Of a stretch of 64,000 nucleotides of DNA, positions 16,918 through 24,818 are shown piece after piece. The stretch comes from Hymenobacter actinosclerus (lineage in GTDB: Bacteria; Bacteroidota; Bacteroidia; Cytophagales; Hymenobacteraceae). Numbering within the stretch: the first letter of the stretch is position 1; every line of letters starts with the position of its first letter. Location: contig NZ_FOHS01000004.1 of the NCBI RefSeq assembly GCF_900111515.1, positions 1 to 64,000 of the forward strand, in the 5' to 3' direction. The notes beneath the pieces were generated by a model, which saw nothing but the letters and a program-made list of their open reading frames with translations, ran no database searches and was not told the DNA's origin. The position numbers and the translations under genes are program-made.

Positions 16918-18450
16918 CTAATGCTTGGGCATGAGCTCGGCCGAGCTGAGCGTGTACACATCGTGGCGGCGGCTGCGCAGGTTCTGCACGCTGCCCTGCT
17001 GGCGCAGCTTGTCGAGGATGGACAGATCGACGTCGGTTACCAGAATCATCTCGGTGTTGGGCGTGGCCTCGCTCTTGACGCCGGTGTTGGGAAACGAGAA
17101 GTCGCAGGGCGTGAGCACGGCCGACTGGGCGTACTGGATGTCCATGTTTTTCACGCGGGGCAGGTTGCCCACCGAGCCGGCAATGGCCACGTAGCACTCG
17201 TTTTCGATGGCCCGGGCCTGGGCGCAGTGCCGCACCCGCGAGTAAGCCGTCTGGGTGTCGGTGAGGAAGGGCACGAACAGGATATCCATGCCCTGGTCGG
17301 CCAGCAGGCGGGCCAGCTCCGGAAACTCGGCGTCGTAGCAGATGAGGATGCCCACCCGGCCGCTGTCGGTGTCGAAGGTCTGGAGGCGGGTGCCGCCCTT
17401 CAGGGCCCAGTACTTGGCCTCGTTGGGCGTTACATGGATTTTCTCGTAGCGCTCGGTCGTGCCGTTGCGGCGGCACAGGTAGCCCACGTTCAGCAGCTGC
17501 CCGTCGGGGGCCAGCTCGGGCATCGAGCCGGTGATGATGTTGATGTGGTACTTAACGGCCAGCTGCGTAAAGCGGCGCAGGATTTCGGGCGAAAACTGGC
17601 TGAGCTTGCGGATGGCGTCGATTTCGGCCAGCTCGTTGGTTTCGGCCATCAGCGGCCCGTGGAACAGCTCGGGAAACAGGGCGAAGTCGGCGCGGTAGGA
17701 AGCCAGCGCATCCACGAAGTATTCTACCTGCTGAAACAGGTCGTCGATGCCATCGTAGAGGCGCATCTGCCACTGCACCAAACCCAGGCGCACCTGGGTT
17801 TTGGGCGCCACGGCGGCGGCGGGCCGCTCGTGGTAGAGCATGTTGTCCCACTGCATCAGCAGGGCATAGTTGCCCGAGGCTTCGTCGCCGGGCAGGTAGC
17901 CCCGAATCACGCGTACCGGATGGAAGTCGTTGGCCAGCTGGAAGTTGAGGGCCGAATCCACGATTTCGCGGTTCTTCACCCGCTGCACGTACTCCTTGGG
18001 CGTCAGCGTGGCCTGGTACTCGCGGTAGCCGGCAATGCGGGCCCCGAAGGTTATGGCCTGCAGGTTGAGCCGCTCGCAGAGCTCCTTGCGGGCCTCATAA
18101 AGCCGCCGCGCCAGCCGCTGCCCGCGGTAGTTGGGGTCGACAAACACCTCGATGCCGTAAAGCGTGTCGCCGGCCGGGTTGTGGGTACTGAAGGTGTAGT
18201 CGCCGGTAATCTGGCGGTAGGTGTGGTCGTCGGAGTACTTGGCGCGCTCCACAATAATGGCCAGCGCGGCCGCCACCACGGCCCCGTTCACCGTCACCAC
18301 CAGCTGCCCCTCCGGAAACAGCTCCCGCAGCCGCGCCAGCGACTCGGCGGGCCAGTAGCTGCCCATTTCGGGGTAGGCGCGGCGCATGGCCGCGTTAAAG
18401 GATTCATAGTCGTCGGCCCGCAGGTGGCGGATTTCAATTACTTCGTTCAT
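16918..18450 (-). CDS. GNAT acetyltransferase fused to carbon-nitrogen hydrolase
   Basis: 510 residues. Residues 1-200 are a GNAT domain (IEVFVDPNYRGQRLARRLYEAR is the acetyl-CoA loop region), and residues 225-505 a nitrilase-superfamily domain with the full Glu-Lys-Cys triad: Glu261 in LFPELFHGP, Lys337 in YEKIHVTPNE, Cys371 in LICYDAEFPEL. This two-domain fusion is widespread in bacteria; substrates are unproven, with amide or omega-amidase chemistry plausible. The start at ATG 18450 (MNEVIEIRHLRADDYES) is chosen; the open frame upstream to 18612 has no domain features. Stands alone, with no operon partner. Confidence 0.92.
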   Translation of the reverse strand: MNEVIEIRHLRADDYESFNAAMRRAYPEMGSYWPAESLARLRELFPEGQLVVTVNGAVVAAALAIIVERAKYSDDHTYRQITGDYTFSTHNPAGDTLYGIEVFVDPNYRGQRLARRLYEARKELCERLNLQAITFGARIAGYREYQATLTPKEYVQRVKNREIVDSALNFQLANDFHPVRVIRGYLPGDEASGNYALLMQWDNMLYHERPAAAVAPKTQVRLGLVQWQMRLYDGIDDLFQQVEYFVDALASYRADFALFPELFHGPLMAETNELAEIDAIRKLSQFSPEILRRFTQLAVKYHINIITGSMPELAPDGQLLNVGYLCRRNGTTERYEKIHVTPNEAKYWALKGGTRLQTFDTDSGRVGILICYDAEFPELARLLADQGMDILFVPFLTDTQTAYSRVRHCAQARAIENECYVAIAGSVGNLPRVKNMDIQYAQSAVLTPCDFSFPNTGVKSEATPNTEMILVTDVDLSILDKLRQQGSVQNLRSRRHDVYTLSSAELMPKH

Positions 18451-18612
18451 GCAATAAGGAGTTGTAGTAGCCCCCGCGTTGCCATCGGCAGCACAGGTCC
18501 GGCCCGGCGGGCCGGGCACGCAGGCCGGGGCGTTGGTTTTCGGAAGCCCGCTGCCGGCTAAACGCGCACCGTGGCGTTTGGTTGGCCCCCGGTAGCGGCA
18601 CCGGTACAGCAA

Positions 18613-18644
18613 AAAAGCCGCTTCCCGGACAGGAAGCGGCTTTT
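18613..18644. terminator. Rho-independent terminator
   Basis: AAAAGCCGCTTCC and GGAAGCGGCTTTT form a 13-bp perfect stem with a 6-nt loop, flanked by A- and T-runs. It sits 22 bp after the stop of the basic secreted protein (minus strand) and works on either strand. Confidence 0.88.
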
Positions 18645-18665
18645 ACCGACCGGCAGAAAGGCCGG

Positions 18666-18980
18666 CTATTTTTTCATCACCCGGGTTGGGGCGCCGGCTT
18701 TCACGCTCGGAACGTGGGTACGTCGCTTGGCCTGGGCCTTACGGCGCAGCTTCCAGCGCCGCACGGGGCCGAGCTTCTTGAGCTTGGTGCGGTTGGCGCC
18801 CTTGTACTTCATGTAGTTGGGGCGGCCCTTGCGGGGGGTACGCCGGAAAAAGCCGGCCGTAGTAGTAGCGGGGGCGAGCAGCGCAGTGCCAGCCGCACTG
18901 GCGCCGGCAGTAGCGCGGGCCGGGGCGGGTTCCAGCATCATTGCAAAAGCCAGCAACAGAAAAAGTAGCGTTTTGAACAT
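18666..18980 (-). CDS. Small secreted, strongly basic protein
   Basis: 104 residues from ATG 18980 (MFKTLLFLLLAFAMML), with signal peptide ending near ARA. The second half is packed with Lys and Arg: FFRRTPRKGRPNYMKYKG, RTKLKKLGPVRRWKLRRK, AKRRTHVPSVK. Such a cationic exported protein could bind polyanions (nucleic acid, polysaccharide, polyphosphate) or be antimicrobial; this is speculation. Its leader region holds an inverted repeat at 19022-19055, and a terminator follows directly. No family recognised. Confidence 0.65.
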   Translation of the reverse strand: MFKTLLFLLLAFAMMLEPAPARATAGASAAGTALLAPATTTAGFFRRTPRKGRPNYMKYKGANRTKLKKLGPVRRWKLRRKAQAKRRTHVPSVKAGAPTRVMKK

Positions 18981-19021
18981 ACAGAAGAAGGAAAGGGTGG
19001 ATGCAAATGCCTGAAACAAGG

Positions 19022-19055
19022 GAGTTAGCCACTTGGTAAATCAAGTACCTAACTC
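19022..19055. promoter_or_regulatory. Interrupted inverted repeat upstream of the basic secreted protein
   Basis: GAGTTAG-CCA-CTTG-6 nt-CAAG-TAC-CTAACTC: two paired segments (7 and 4 bp) separated by a 3x3 internal loop, 42 bp upstream of the start at 18980. It could be an operator or an mRNA leader stem. The rest of the gap to 19208 is AT-rich, with no gene seen. Confidence 0.45.
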
Positions 19056-19208
19056 ACAATGAAGGTAAACGAAAAGCATTCACTATAAAAATTCATCTTT
19101 CCACGAATCTTTTGCACGGTCGAATACGATGCCAAAAAATTGTCTTATTGCCGGTTCTTCAATTCTATAGGATACGCATAGTGCAAAAAAGCTGCTGCCA
19201 GTGCTGCC

Positions 19209-19628
19209 CTAGCGGCGCGAGCAAAGCCAGCGCACAGCCTCCCCTTCGTCGGTGAACTGGTGCACCGAGCAGTAGTCGCCGTGGGTGTAGGGCATGGCGG
19301 GCAGCGTATCGTCCTGCACGTCGTCGAGCTGGTAGGGCGCCACCAGGAAAGCCAGGAACACGTGGTGGCCCAGGTGCTGCCGCAGGGTGGGGTAGAAGTG
19401 CTCGGTCAGCCAGTGCACATCGCCCGAGTCTACCCGTACGCGGCGGCGGGCGTCAATCAGCCAGCAATTGCAGGCGCTGCAGGTGTTGGCGTGGCGCAGC
19501 AGCAGCTGGTAGCCCGCCCGCAACTCGCCCGAAGTAGTCGGCCGCAGCCAGCGGGCGGCAATAATGCCCAGATCGGGCCGGTGGGTGAGGTCGAGGAAGT
19601 CGGCGAGCGAGGCGTTGGCAGCTGTCAT
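19209..19628 (-). CDS. STAS/SpoIIAA-like small protein, paralogue 2
   Basis: 139 residues, soluble. Shares the pattern of the protein at 15479-15886: HRPDLGIIAARW, CWLIDARRRVRVDSGDVHWL, YPTLRQHLGHH, a strand VFLAFLVAPYQ, and the ending FTDEGEAVRWL. Relative to paralogue 1 it has extra Cys residues (CSACNC near 48-53), which may bind metal or form disulfides. No catalytic motif. Two diverged copies within 4 kb suggest a lineage-specific expanded family; function unknown. Confidence 0.7.
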   Translation of the reverse strand: MTAANASLADFLDLTHRPDLGIIAARWLRPTTSGELRAGYQLLLRHANTCSACNCWLIDARRRVRVDSGDVHWLTEHFYPTLRQHLGHHVFLAFLVAPYQLDDVQDDTLPAMPYTHGDYCSVHQFTDEGEAVRWLCSRR

Positions 19629-19711
19629 GCGGGCAGATTCAGGTGAGGCCGGCCAATCGGCCGGTTCGCTGCCATACGCGCCTACCGGGCCCGGCGTTGG
19701 CCGGGGCCCGC

Positions 19712-19999
19712 CTAAGGCCGGCGCAATGGGGCTGCTTTGCGCGGCTCATCGGCCGAGAGGGTGGAGGAATTGGTTTTGGCGGGCGCGGCTTTTTTCAGCG
19801 GCCGGTTGCTGTAGTCGGTGGTTACCTGCTGTTTGGGTGCTCCCGTCATGCCCGGTGCTACATAGGTGCCCTCCACTGTATCGGCAGTGGCGGCGGGTGG
19901 CACGGGCTTTAGGGGCTGCGACTCGGGTTGGGTGGTCTGGGCGGTGGCGGCAGTGGTCAGGCCGGCCAGCAAAACAAGCAGACTAAGGTGGCGAAGCAT
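19712..19999 (-). CDS. Small secreted protein, unknown
   Basis: 95 residues from ATG 19999. MLRHLSLLVLLAGLTTAATAQ is a signal peptide; the mature part is low-complexity, rich in Pro, Thr, Ala and Lys (QPLKPVPPAATADT, VAPGMTGAPKQQVTTDYSNRP). No domain recognised; probably periplasmic and disordered. Lies downstream of the plug-like protein gene (20114-20497) on the same strand but 114 bp away, so co-transcription is uncertain. Confidence 0.6.
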   Translation of the reverse strand: MLRHLSLLVLLAGLTTAATAQTTQPESQPLKPVPPAATADTVEGTYVAPGMTGAPKQQVTTDYSNRPLKKAAPAKTNSSTLSADEPRKAAPLRRP

Positions 20000-20113
20000 G
20001 GGGCTGGGAATCAAAAGGTTGAAAGCCTCTTGTACGTTGCCCATGCGCAGAACGGTAACTAATTCGGGTTCTATTTTGGTTGCTGCTGCTTTGCTGCTGC
20101 TTTGCTGCTGCCC

Positions 20114-20497
20114 CTAGTGCTGCACCGCCGGGTCCGGCGGGGTGGGCACTACCGGCACTTCCACGGGCCGGATATCGTAGCGACGGTTGAACTCGGCCAC
20201 GGCGGCCGAGGCCACGTTGCGCTTGGTTACCACAATCATTACGCCCTCGGTGGCCGAGGCCCCAAAAATCCGGACGGCTTCCGCCCCCTTCACCACGTGC
20301 ACCGAGGCAATGGTGCGCCGGTTAAGCACGTCAATTGTTTTTTTGTCAGTTGGCTGCCCGTCGAGAAAATACAGGCTCGGTGCCGCTACGGTACGGGTTT
20401 CGGCCGCACCAGCCGGCTGGCCCTGGCCCCGGGCAACGCTGGCTACACTCAGGGCGGCCGTTACGAGCACCGCGCCCACTAACAAAGAAAACGACAT
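20114..20497 (-). CDS. Small secreted protein with TonB-receptor plug-like segment
   Basis: 127 residues with signal peptide MSFSLLVGAVLVTAALSVAS. The mature part reads like one motif of a TonB-dependent receptor plug: YFLDGQPTDKKTIDVL, then IASVHVVKGAEAVRIFGASA and TEGVMIVVTKRN. It lacks the barrel. The neighbouring BlaR1-like protein carries a similar plug-like stretch at its C-terminus, so both may work in one envelope-sensing system (inference). Separated from blaR1 by a terminator. Confidence 0.7.
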   Translation of the reverse strand: MSFSLLVGAVLVTAALSVASVARGQGQPAGAAETRTVAAPSLYFLDGQPTDKKTIDVLNRRTIASVHVVKGAEAVRIFGASATEGVMIVVTKRNVASAAVAEFNRRYDIRPVEVPVVPTPPDPAVQH

Positions 20498-20539
20498 AGA
20501 TAAGCGCTAAGAATGAGGAGTATACCGAAGAGATACCAG

Positions 20540-20578
20540 TTCCGGCGTCCTGGTTGCACAGGCCCCAGGACGCCGGAA
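20540..20578. terminator. Terminator after blaR1
   Basis: TTCCGGCGTCCTGG (20540-20553) and its exact complement (20565-20578) form a 14-bp stem with an 11-nt loop, 20 bp after the blaR1 stop on the minus strand. Confidence 0.75.
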
Positions 20579-20598
20579 TAAACGCCCAAACCAGTGGT

Positions 20599-22059
20599 TT
20601 ATTCTGATCGGTCCTTGGTCAGTACATTAATTAGACCGTTTTTGCCTCGCTCCCCATACTTCGCTACCGGCCCGTCGGCCACGGCCAGCGCCGATACCTT
20701 CCCGGCCGGCAGGGCCCGCAGCTGCTCGGCCGTAGCTTCTTGCTGATTGATAAACACCAGCCGGCCCCCGATTTCCGCGTCGGTCAGGCCCCGGCCGTCC
20801 ACCAGCTTGCGGTAGTAGTCGCGGGTAATGGTCTGCTGCGCCTGAGCCGATTCTTTCAGGGTCAGCTTGACGCTGTATTTGCGCACGAAGTCCTGTACCG
20901 CGGGCTGCTGCTCGCCGCCCGCCGTTATCATCAGCATAATCCCGTCATCCACCTTGCTGCCAAAATCCCGGCGCAGAGCCGCCATATCGGCGCTCTGGCC
21001 CGGCTTGGTGCCTTTGAAAACATATAACTGGGGTGTTTCACCGTTCTGGGTTGCTGGCCCGTTGTCAATGGCCTTAAAGGCTTCTTCTTTGGTAGAAGGC
21101 AGCCCGTTAAGGAAGTAAGTAAGCTTGTCTATCGAATAGGTTTTGGCGTTCGGTTGGGCGCTGAGGGGCACGGGCAATTCGGCAACCTTGGGCGTGGCGC
21201 AGCTCACGGCCAGCCCGGTCAGGGCGATGAGGCCGGCCGCATAGCGGAGCAGCTGGCGGGACGAAGAAGGACGGGCGTTCATCATGGCAATGCGGTTTTT
21301 GAGGAGAAGAAAGGAGAAAGGCGTGGTCAGGGATGGCCCCGCTGCCAGGGCACTCAGGCGAGCCAGACTGTACTGGTAGTGGCGGACCGGCAGCCGGCCG
21401 TGGCGCAGCACGGCCGCGTCGGCCACAAACTCGTGGTTTTCCTGCACGGCCCGCAGCCACAGCCAGGCAGCGGGGCTGGCCCAGGCCAGCGCCCGGTGCA
21501 GCTGGCCCAGCAGCACATCCAGCGAGTGCGCCTGGCGCACGTGCACCCGCTCGTGCAGCAGCACCACCGGCAGTTCGGCAGGCGCATGGTGGGCCGGATT
21601 GAGGTAGATGCAGGCCCCGAACGAGAACGGGCTCACATCCTGGGCCACTGCCCGGAAGGCCACCCCGTCGGCCTCGGCCGGGCACGAGCTCCGGTGCAGC
21701 CGCCACAGGGCCGCCACCTGCACCAGCAGCCGCGCCAGCAGCAACCCCGCCCCGGCCGTGTACAAACCCAGCAGCCACGCGCCGTAGTCGGGGCCGGCCA
21801 CCGGCATTACGGCGGCCAGCGGCCCGGCCGCGGGCCCGGTGGGCAGCAGGTCGGGCAATGGCCCGGCCACCGCACGCCGGGGCAGCAGGTAGCCAAAGTC
21901 CAGCAGCGGATACACGGCGGCCAGCCCCAGCGCCGCCAGCAGGTAGGCGCGGTTGAGCTGGTGAAACGTGAGCCGCCGCAACAGCCCATAGTACACGGCC
22001 AGCAGCAACAGCAGCGCCAGTTGCGCCTGGGCCAGGTAGAGTAACCAGGCCGGTATCAT
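20599..22059 (-). CDS. blaR1: BlaR1/MecR1-type M56 sensor protease with plug-like C-terminus
   Basis: 486 residues. N-terminal membrane segments (LYLAQAQLALLLLLAVYYGLL and others) surround an M56 metalloprotease domain with the zinc motif HERVH (169-173) and downstream ENHEFVADAAVL. A further membrane segment (LIALTGLAVSC, about 270-285) leads to a periplasmic C-terminal half containing LTYFLNGLPSTKEEA and ending in AKYGERGKNGLINVLTK, a TonB-plug-like pattern instead of the penicillin-binding sensor of classical BlaR1. The start overlaps the blaI stop by 4 bp. In the family the protease inactivates the BlaI repressor when a signal is sensed; ligand unknown here. Confidence 0.9.
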   Translation of the reverse strand: MIPAWLLYLAQAQLALLLLLAVYYGLLRRLTFHQLNRAYLLAALGLAAVYPLLDFGYLLPRRAVAGPLPDLLPTGPAAGPLAAVMPVAGPDYGAWLLGLYTAGAGLLLARLLVQVAALWRLHRSSCPAEADGVAFRAVAQDVSPFSFGACIYLNPAHHAPAELPVVLLHERVHVRQAHSLDVLLGQLHRALAWASPAAWLWLRAVQENHEFVADAAVLRHGRLPVRHYQYSLARLSALAAGPSLTTPFSFLLLKNRIAMMNARPSSSRQLLRYAAGLIALTGLAVSCATPKVAELPVPLSAQPNAKTYSIDKLTYFLNGLPSTKEEAFKAIDNGPATQNGETPQLYVFKGTKPGQSADMAALRRDFGSKVDDGIMLMITAGGEQQPAVQDFVRKYSVKLTLKESAQAQQTITRDYYRKLVDGRGLTDAEIGGRLVFINQQEATAEQLRALPAGKVSALAVADGPVAKYGERGKNGLINVLTKDRSE

Positions 22060-22442
22060 GGCTTCTTTGGTTTAGAAGGCTGATCAGGGCCGTTTTCAAT
22101 CATGCGCACGATTTCCTTGAGCTCCTCGGCGCTGATTTTCTGCTCCTGCGCAAAAAAGGAAACCAGTTCCTTATAGGAGTCGCGGAAATAGTCGCCCACG
22201 AATGTGCCCAAGAACCGCTGGCGGTAGTCGGCGGCCCCGATGGCCGGCGTGAAGCGGAAAGTGTTGCCCAGCTTCTCGGCACTCAGGTAGCCTTTGCGCT
22301 CCAGGTTGCGCACCGTGGAGGCCAGCGTGGTGTAGGGCGGCCGGGGCTCGGGCAACTGCTCCAGTACATCCTTGATGAAGCCCCCCTGGAGCTCCCAGAA
22401 CACGCGCATAGCGTCCTCCTCGGGTTGGGTAAGTCGTTCCAT
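22056..22442 (-). CDS. blaI: BlaI/MecI/CopY family repressor
   Basis: 128 residues. Winged-helix repressor: MERLTQPEEDAMRVFWELQ, then PYTTLASTVRNLERKGYL as recognition helix and wing, and a C-terminal dimer/cleavage region (VSFFAQEQKISAEELKEIV). The stop overlaps the blaR1 start by 4 bp. An inverted-repeat operator lies 26 bp upstream of the ATG, consistent with autorepression relieved by BlaR1 cleavage. Very secure as family. Confidence 0.94.
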   Translation of the reverse strand: MERLTQPEEDAMRVFWELQGGFIKDVLEQLPEPRPPYTTLASTVRNLERKGYLSAEKLGNTFRFTPAIGAADYRQRFLGTFVGDYFRDSYKELVSFFAQEQKISAEELKEIVRMIENGPDQPSKPKKP

Positions 22443-22460
22443 AAGAGTAAGTATGATTGT

Positions 22461-22488
22461 TTCGTAATTCTACGAATAATTCGTAGAA
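22461..22488. promoter_or_regulatory. Operator-like palindrome upstream of blaI
   Basis: TTCTACGAAT-A-ATTCGTAGAA (22468-22488) is a perfect 21-bp palindrome. A third half-site TTCGTA at 22461-22466 forms a second overlapping inverted repeat with TACGAA (22471-22476). Known BlaI/MecI operators are short TACA/TGTA-type dyads, so this TTCGTA/TACGAA dyad is a strong candidate site for the BlaI protein encoded next to it. Confidence 0.8.
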
Positions 22489-22555
22489 GGTGCTGCATGC
22501 CGGCGGGATTATTTTTTCAACCGGCAAAATCATCTCCCGCAACGCACAAAAAAAA

Positions 22556-22579
22556 CCGCCCACTCAAACGAGTGGGCGG
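22556..22579. terminator. Rho-independent terminator after the OmpA-like gene
   Basis: CCGCCCACTC (22556-22565) and GAGTGGGCGG (22570-22579) form a 10-bp perfect stem with a 4-nt loop, preceded by an A-run that gives a T-tail on the minus strand, 21 bp after the stop at 22601. Confidence 0.88.
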
Positions 22580-22600
22580 CTTTTCAGGACCGTTCGGAAC

Positions 22601-24190
22601 TTACTTACGGCGCGGGGCCGGCTTACGAACGGGGGCTTTCTTTTTCACCGGAGCAGCTTTGGGAGCTACGGCCGGAGCCTCTACCATTTCGGGGGCCTGG
22701 CCATACTTCTCTACGGCTGGGTTCGGGTCGCCGGGCAGGTACACATCGAACTCGACGCGACGGTTGAGGGCGCGGCCGGCATCGGTGGTGTTGCTGGCAA
22801 TTGGCTTCGCCTCGCCGTAGCCTTTCGAGATGATGCGGTCGGCAGCTACCCCTTTGCTCAGCATGTAGGCGCGGGCCGAAGCAGCCCGCTCATCCGACAG
22901 CCGCAGGTTGTAGTTGTCGTCGCCCTTGCTGTCGGCGTGGGCCGAAATGCTCAGGTTGTAGTCGGGGTAGTCCTGCATGATTTTCGACAGGGCATCGAGA
23001 GTCGGGTACGACGAAGGCTTCAGAGCCGCCTTATCGAACTCGAACTGGATGAACTTGGTGGCCTCCTGCAGGCGCTTCTTCTCCTCTACCTTCATCTCGG
23101 GGCAGCCTTTGTTCGAGGCAGGGCCCGGACGGGAAGGGCAACGGTCGAGGTAGTCGGGAACACCGTCACCGTCCTTGTCGAGGGGGCAGCCAGTGGCATC
23201 CACCTGCACGCCGGCCGGCGTGTCGGGGCACTTGTCTTCACTATCGATTACGCCGTCGTTATCGGCATCGGGGCAACCCTGCAGGGCCGCTTTGCCCGGG
23301 GTGTCGGGGCACTTGTCTTCGCTGTCGCGCACGCCATCACCGTCACGGTCGGGGCAGCCTTCGAGGGCAGCAACGCCGGCTTCAGTCGGGCACTTGTCGA
23401 GGTAATCCGGAACGCCGTCCTTGTCGCCGTCGAGCGGGCAACCAACCAGGTCTACGGCTACGCCAGCGGGCGTGCCGGGGCACTTGTCCTTCTTGTCCGA
23501 TACGCCGTCGCCATCCTCATCGGCCATCTTGCCGAGGTTGAAGCTCAGGCCCAGCTTGTGCTGCAGGTACCGGTCGTTCTTCTTGCCTACGTTGGTAATG
23601 CCGTCAATCTGGTCGGTGAGCGGGTAATGCTGGCCGGTCTGAACGAACAGCCCCACCGTCGCCGAGAAGTTAAACTTGATACCAGCAGCAGCCGCAATGT
23701 CAAACGCGTACACGTCCGAGTTGCCGGTTACCTTGTCGTTGATATCGTACAGGTCGGGGCTGGCGAAGAATACGCCGGGCTGCACCACCAGGTAAGGCGC
23801 GATGAACGCGTCCTCCTTCAGGGCCCAGCCGTTGTTAAGCTTCAGCTTGATCGGAACGCCCACGTTTACCACGTTGGCATCGAAGCGGCGCACGTTGTAG
23901 TAAGTGTTCTTCGGATAGTCGGCCGAGAACTTCATGTCGCCGTAGCTCAGGTCGAGGCCGATGTCGAGGCCCGGGGCGATGTAGCGGCTCACCGTTACAC
24001 CGGCACCGTACTCCACCTTGTTGTGCTTGAACCACTCCGACCCGAGGTCGCCGTGGTACTGCAGCCAGTTGTAGTACACGCTGATATTGGTCTTGCGTTC
24101 AGACGTTTGGGCGTGGGACAGCTGGGGGGCCAGGGTACAGGCCGTTATACCCAACGCCAGCACCTTGGAAAAGGGGATGCGTGGAAGCAT
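22601..24190 (-). CDS. OmpA-family outer-membrane protein with thrombospondin type 3 repeats
   Basis: 529 residues with a signal peptide ending APQLSHA. An N-terminal beta-barrel-like part (30-220; NISVYYNWLQYHGDLGSEW) is followed by at least five thrombospondin type 3 calcium-binding repeats (about 225-360, DxDGDGVxDxxDKCPxTP pattern), then an OmpA C-terminal peptidoglycan-binding domain (370-480; LSISAHADSKGDDNYNLRLS) and a basic Pro/Ala/Lys tail. Typical Bacteroidota envelope architecture that links outer membrane to peptidoglycan. Monocistronic, with its own terminator. A small TTCTGCG/CGCAGAA hairpin lies in the leader (about 24221-24236). Confidence 0.92.
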   Translation of the reverse strand: MLPRIPFSKVLALGITACTLAPQLSHAQTSERKTNISVYYNWLQYHGDLGSEWFKHNKVEYGAGVTVSRYIAPGLDIGLDLSYGDMKFSADYPKNTYYNVRRFDANVVNVGVPIKLKLNNGWALKEDAFIAPYLVVQPGVFFASPDLYDINDKVTGNSDVYAFDIAAAAGIKFNFSATVGLFVQTGQHYPLTDQIDGITNVGKKNDRYLQHKLGLSFNLGKMADEDGDGVSDKKDKCPGTPAGVAVDLVGCPLDGDKDGVPDYLDKCPTEAGVAALEGCPDRDGDGVRDSEDKCPDTPGKAALQGCPDADNDGVIDSEDKCPDTPAGVQVDATGCPLDKDGDGVPDYLDRCPSRPGPASNKGCPEMKVEEKKRLQEATKFIQFEFDKAALKPSSYPTLDALSKIMQDYPDYNLSISAHADSKGDDNYNLRLSDERAASARAYMLSKGVAADRIISKGYGEAKPIASNTTDAGRALNRRVEFDVYLPGDPNPAVEKYGQAPEMVEAPAVAPKAAPVKKKAPVRKPAPRRK

Positions 24191-24373
24191 ATAGAAAAGG
24201 GAAAAAAATGGCGGAAGAGCGTTCTGCGGACGCAGAATGGGTTTCTATACTAGGCTAAGCCGGAAAAAGTTGCCTTGTATAGATGAGCTTGTACATAATT
24301 AAGATTAGCCTCCCAAATCCCTGTAAATCAACAGGAAATAGTGGGTTTATGCCAGCGGCAGGCCGCGCCGTAC

Positions 24374-24703
24374 TTACCAGTCGAAGTCGAGCAGCGGGCC
24401 CCGGCCGCCCAGGAAGGTTTCCAGCTGCCGGACCCGGGCCCGCTGCCGGCGTACCTCCCGTTGCAGGTGCTCCAGCTGGCGGTGCATATTCAGTACCACA
24501 TCGAGGCTGTCTTTGCTCAGGCCCAGCTCCTGGTGCAGGCGGGCCAGCCGGGCTACGTGCTCGGGCTCTTCGCGCAGCGCGTTGGGCACGTCGGGGGCGG
24601 CGTGCAGCAGCCCCAGCTGAACAAACTCGCGTACCTCGGCCTCACTCAGCCCGTAGCGCACTCCGCATTCCTGAAAAGTAATGGTGATAATAGCCGCTTC
24701 CAT
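24374..24703 (-). CDS. cbpM: Chaperone modulator CbpM
   Basis: 109 residues. MerR-like start (ITFQECGVRYGLSEAEVREFVQLGLL), then a helical region RLARLHQELGLSKDSLDVVLNM, and a coiled coil LEHLQREVRRQRARVRQLE. Matches CbpM/YccD, which binds the J-domain of CbpA and restrains it. It follows the DnaJ-type cbpA gene on the same strand after a 115-bp gap with short repeat words, so the usual cbpA-cbpM pair is conserved. Confidence 0.88.
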   Translation of the reverse strand: MEAAIITITFQECGVRYGLSEAEVREFVQLGLLHAAPDVPNALREEPEHVARLARLHQELGLSKDSLDVVLNMHRQLEHLQREVRRQRARVRQLETFLGGRGPLLDFDW

Positions 24704-24818
24704 AGCAGTGGGTTTTATAAGCTGTCAGCTACTGGCTGGAGGCCGTCAGCTTCACGTTCCGATTGGTTTCTTATCCGAAAAAGGTACCCGCTACCCGCTG
24801 GTAGCTAACCGCCCGGGA

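Noticed and set aside
23100..23520. Tandem DNA repeats
   Set aside because: They encode the thrombospondin type 3 protein repeats; DNA-level identity is limited.
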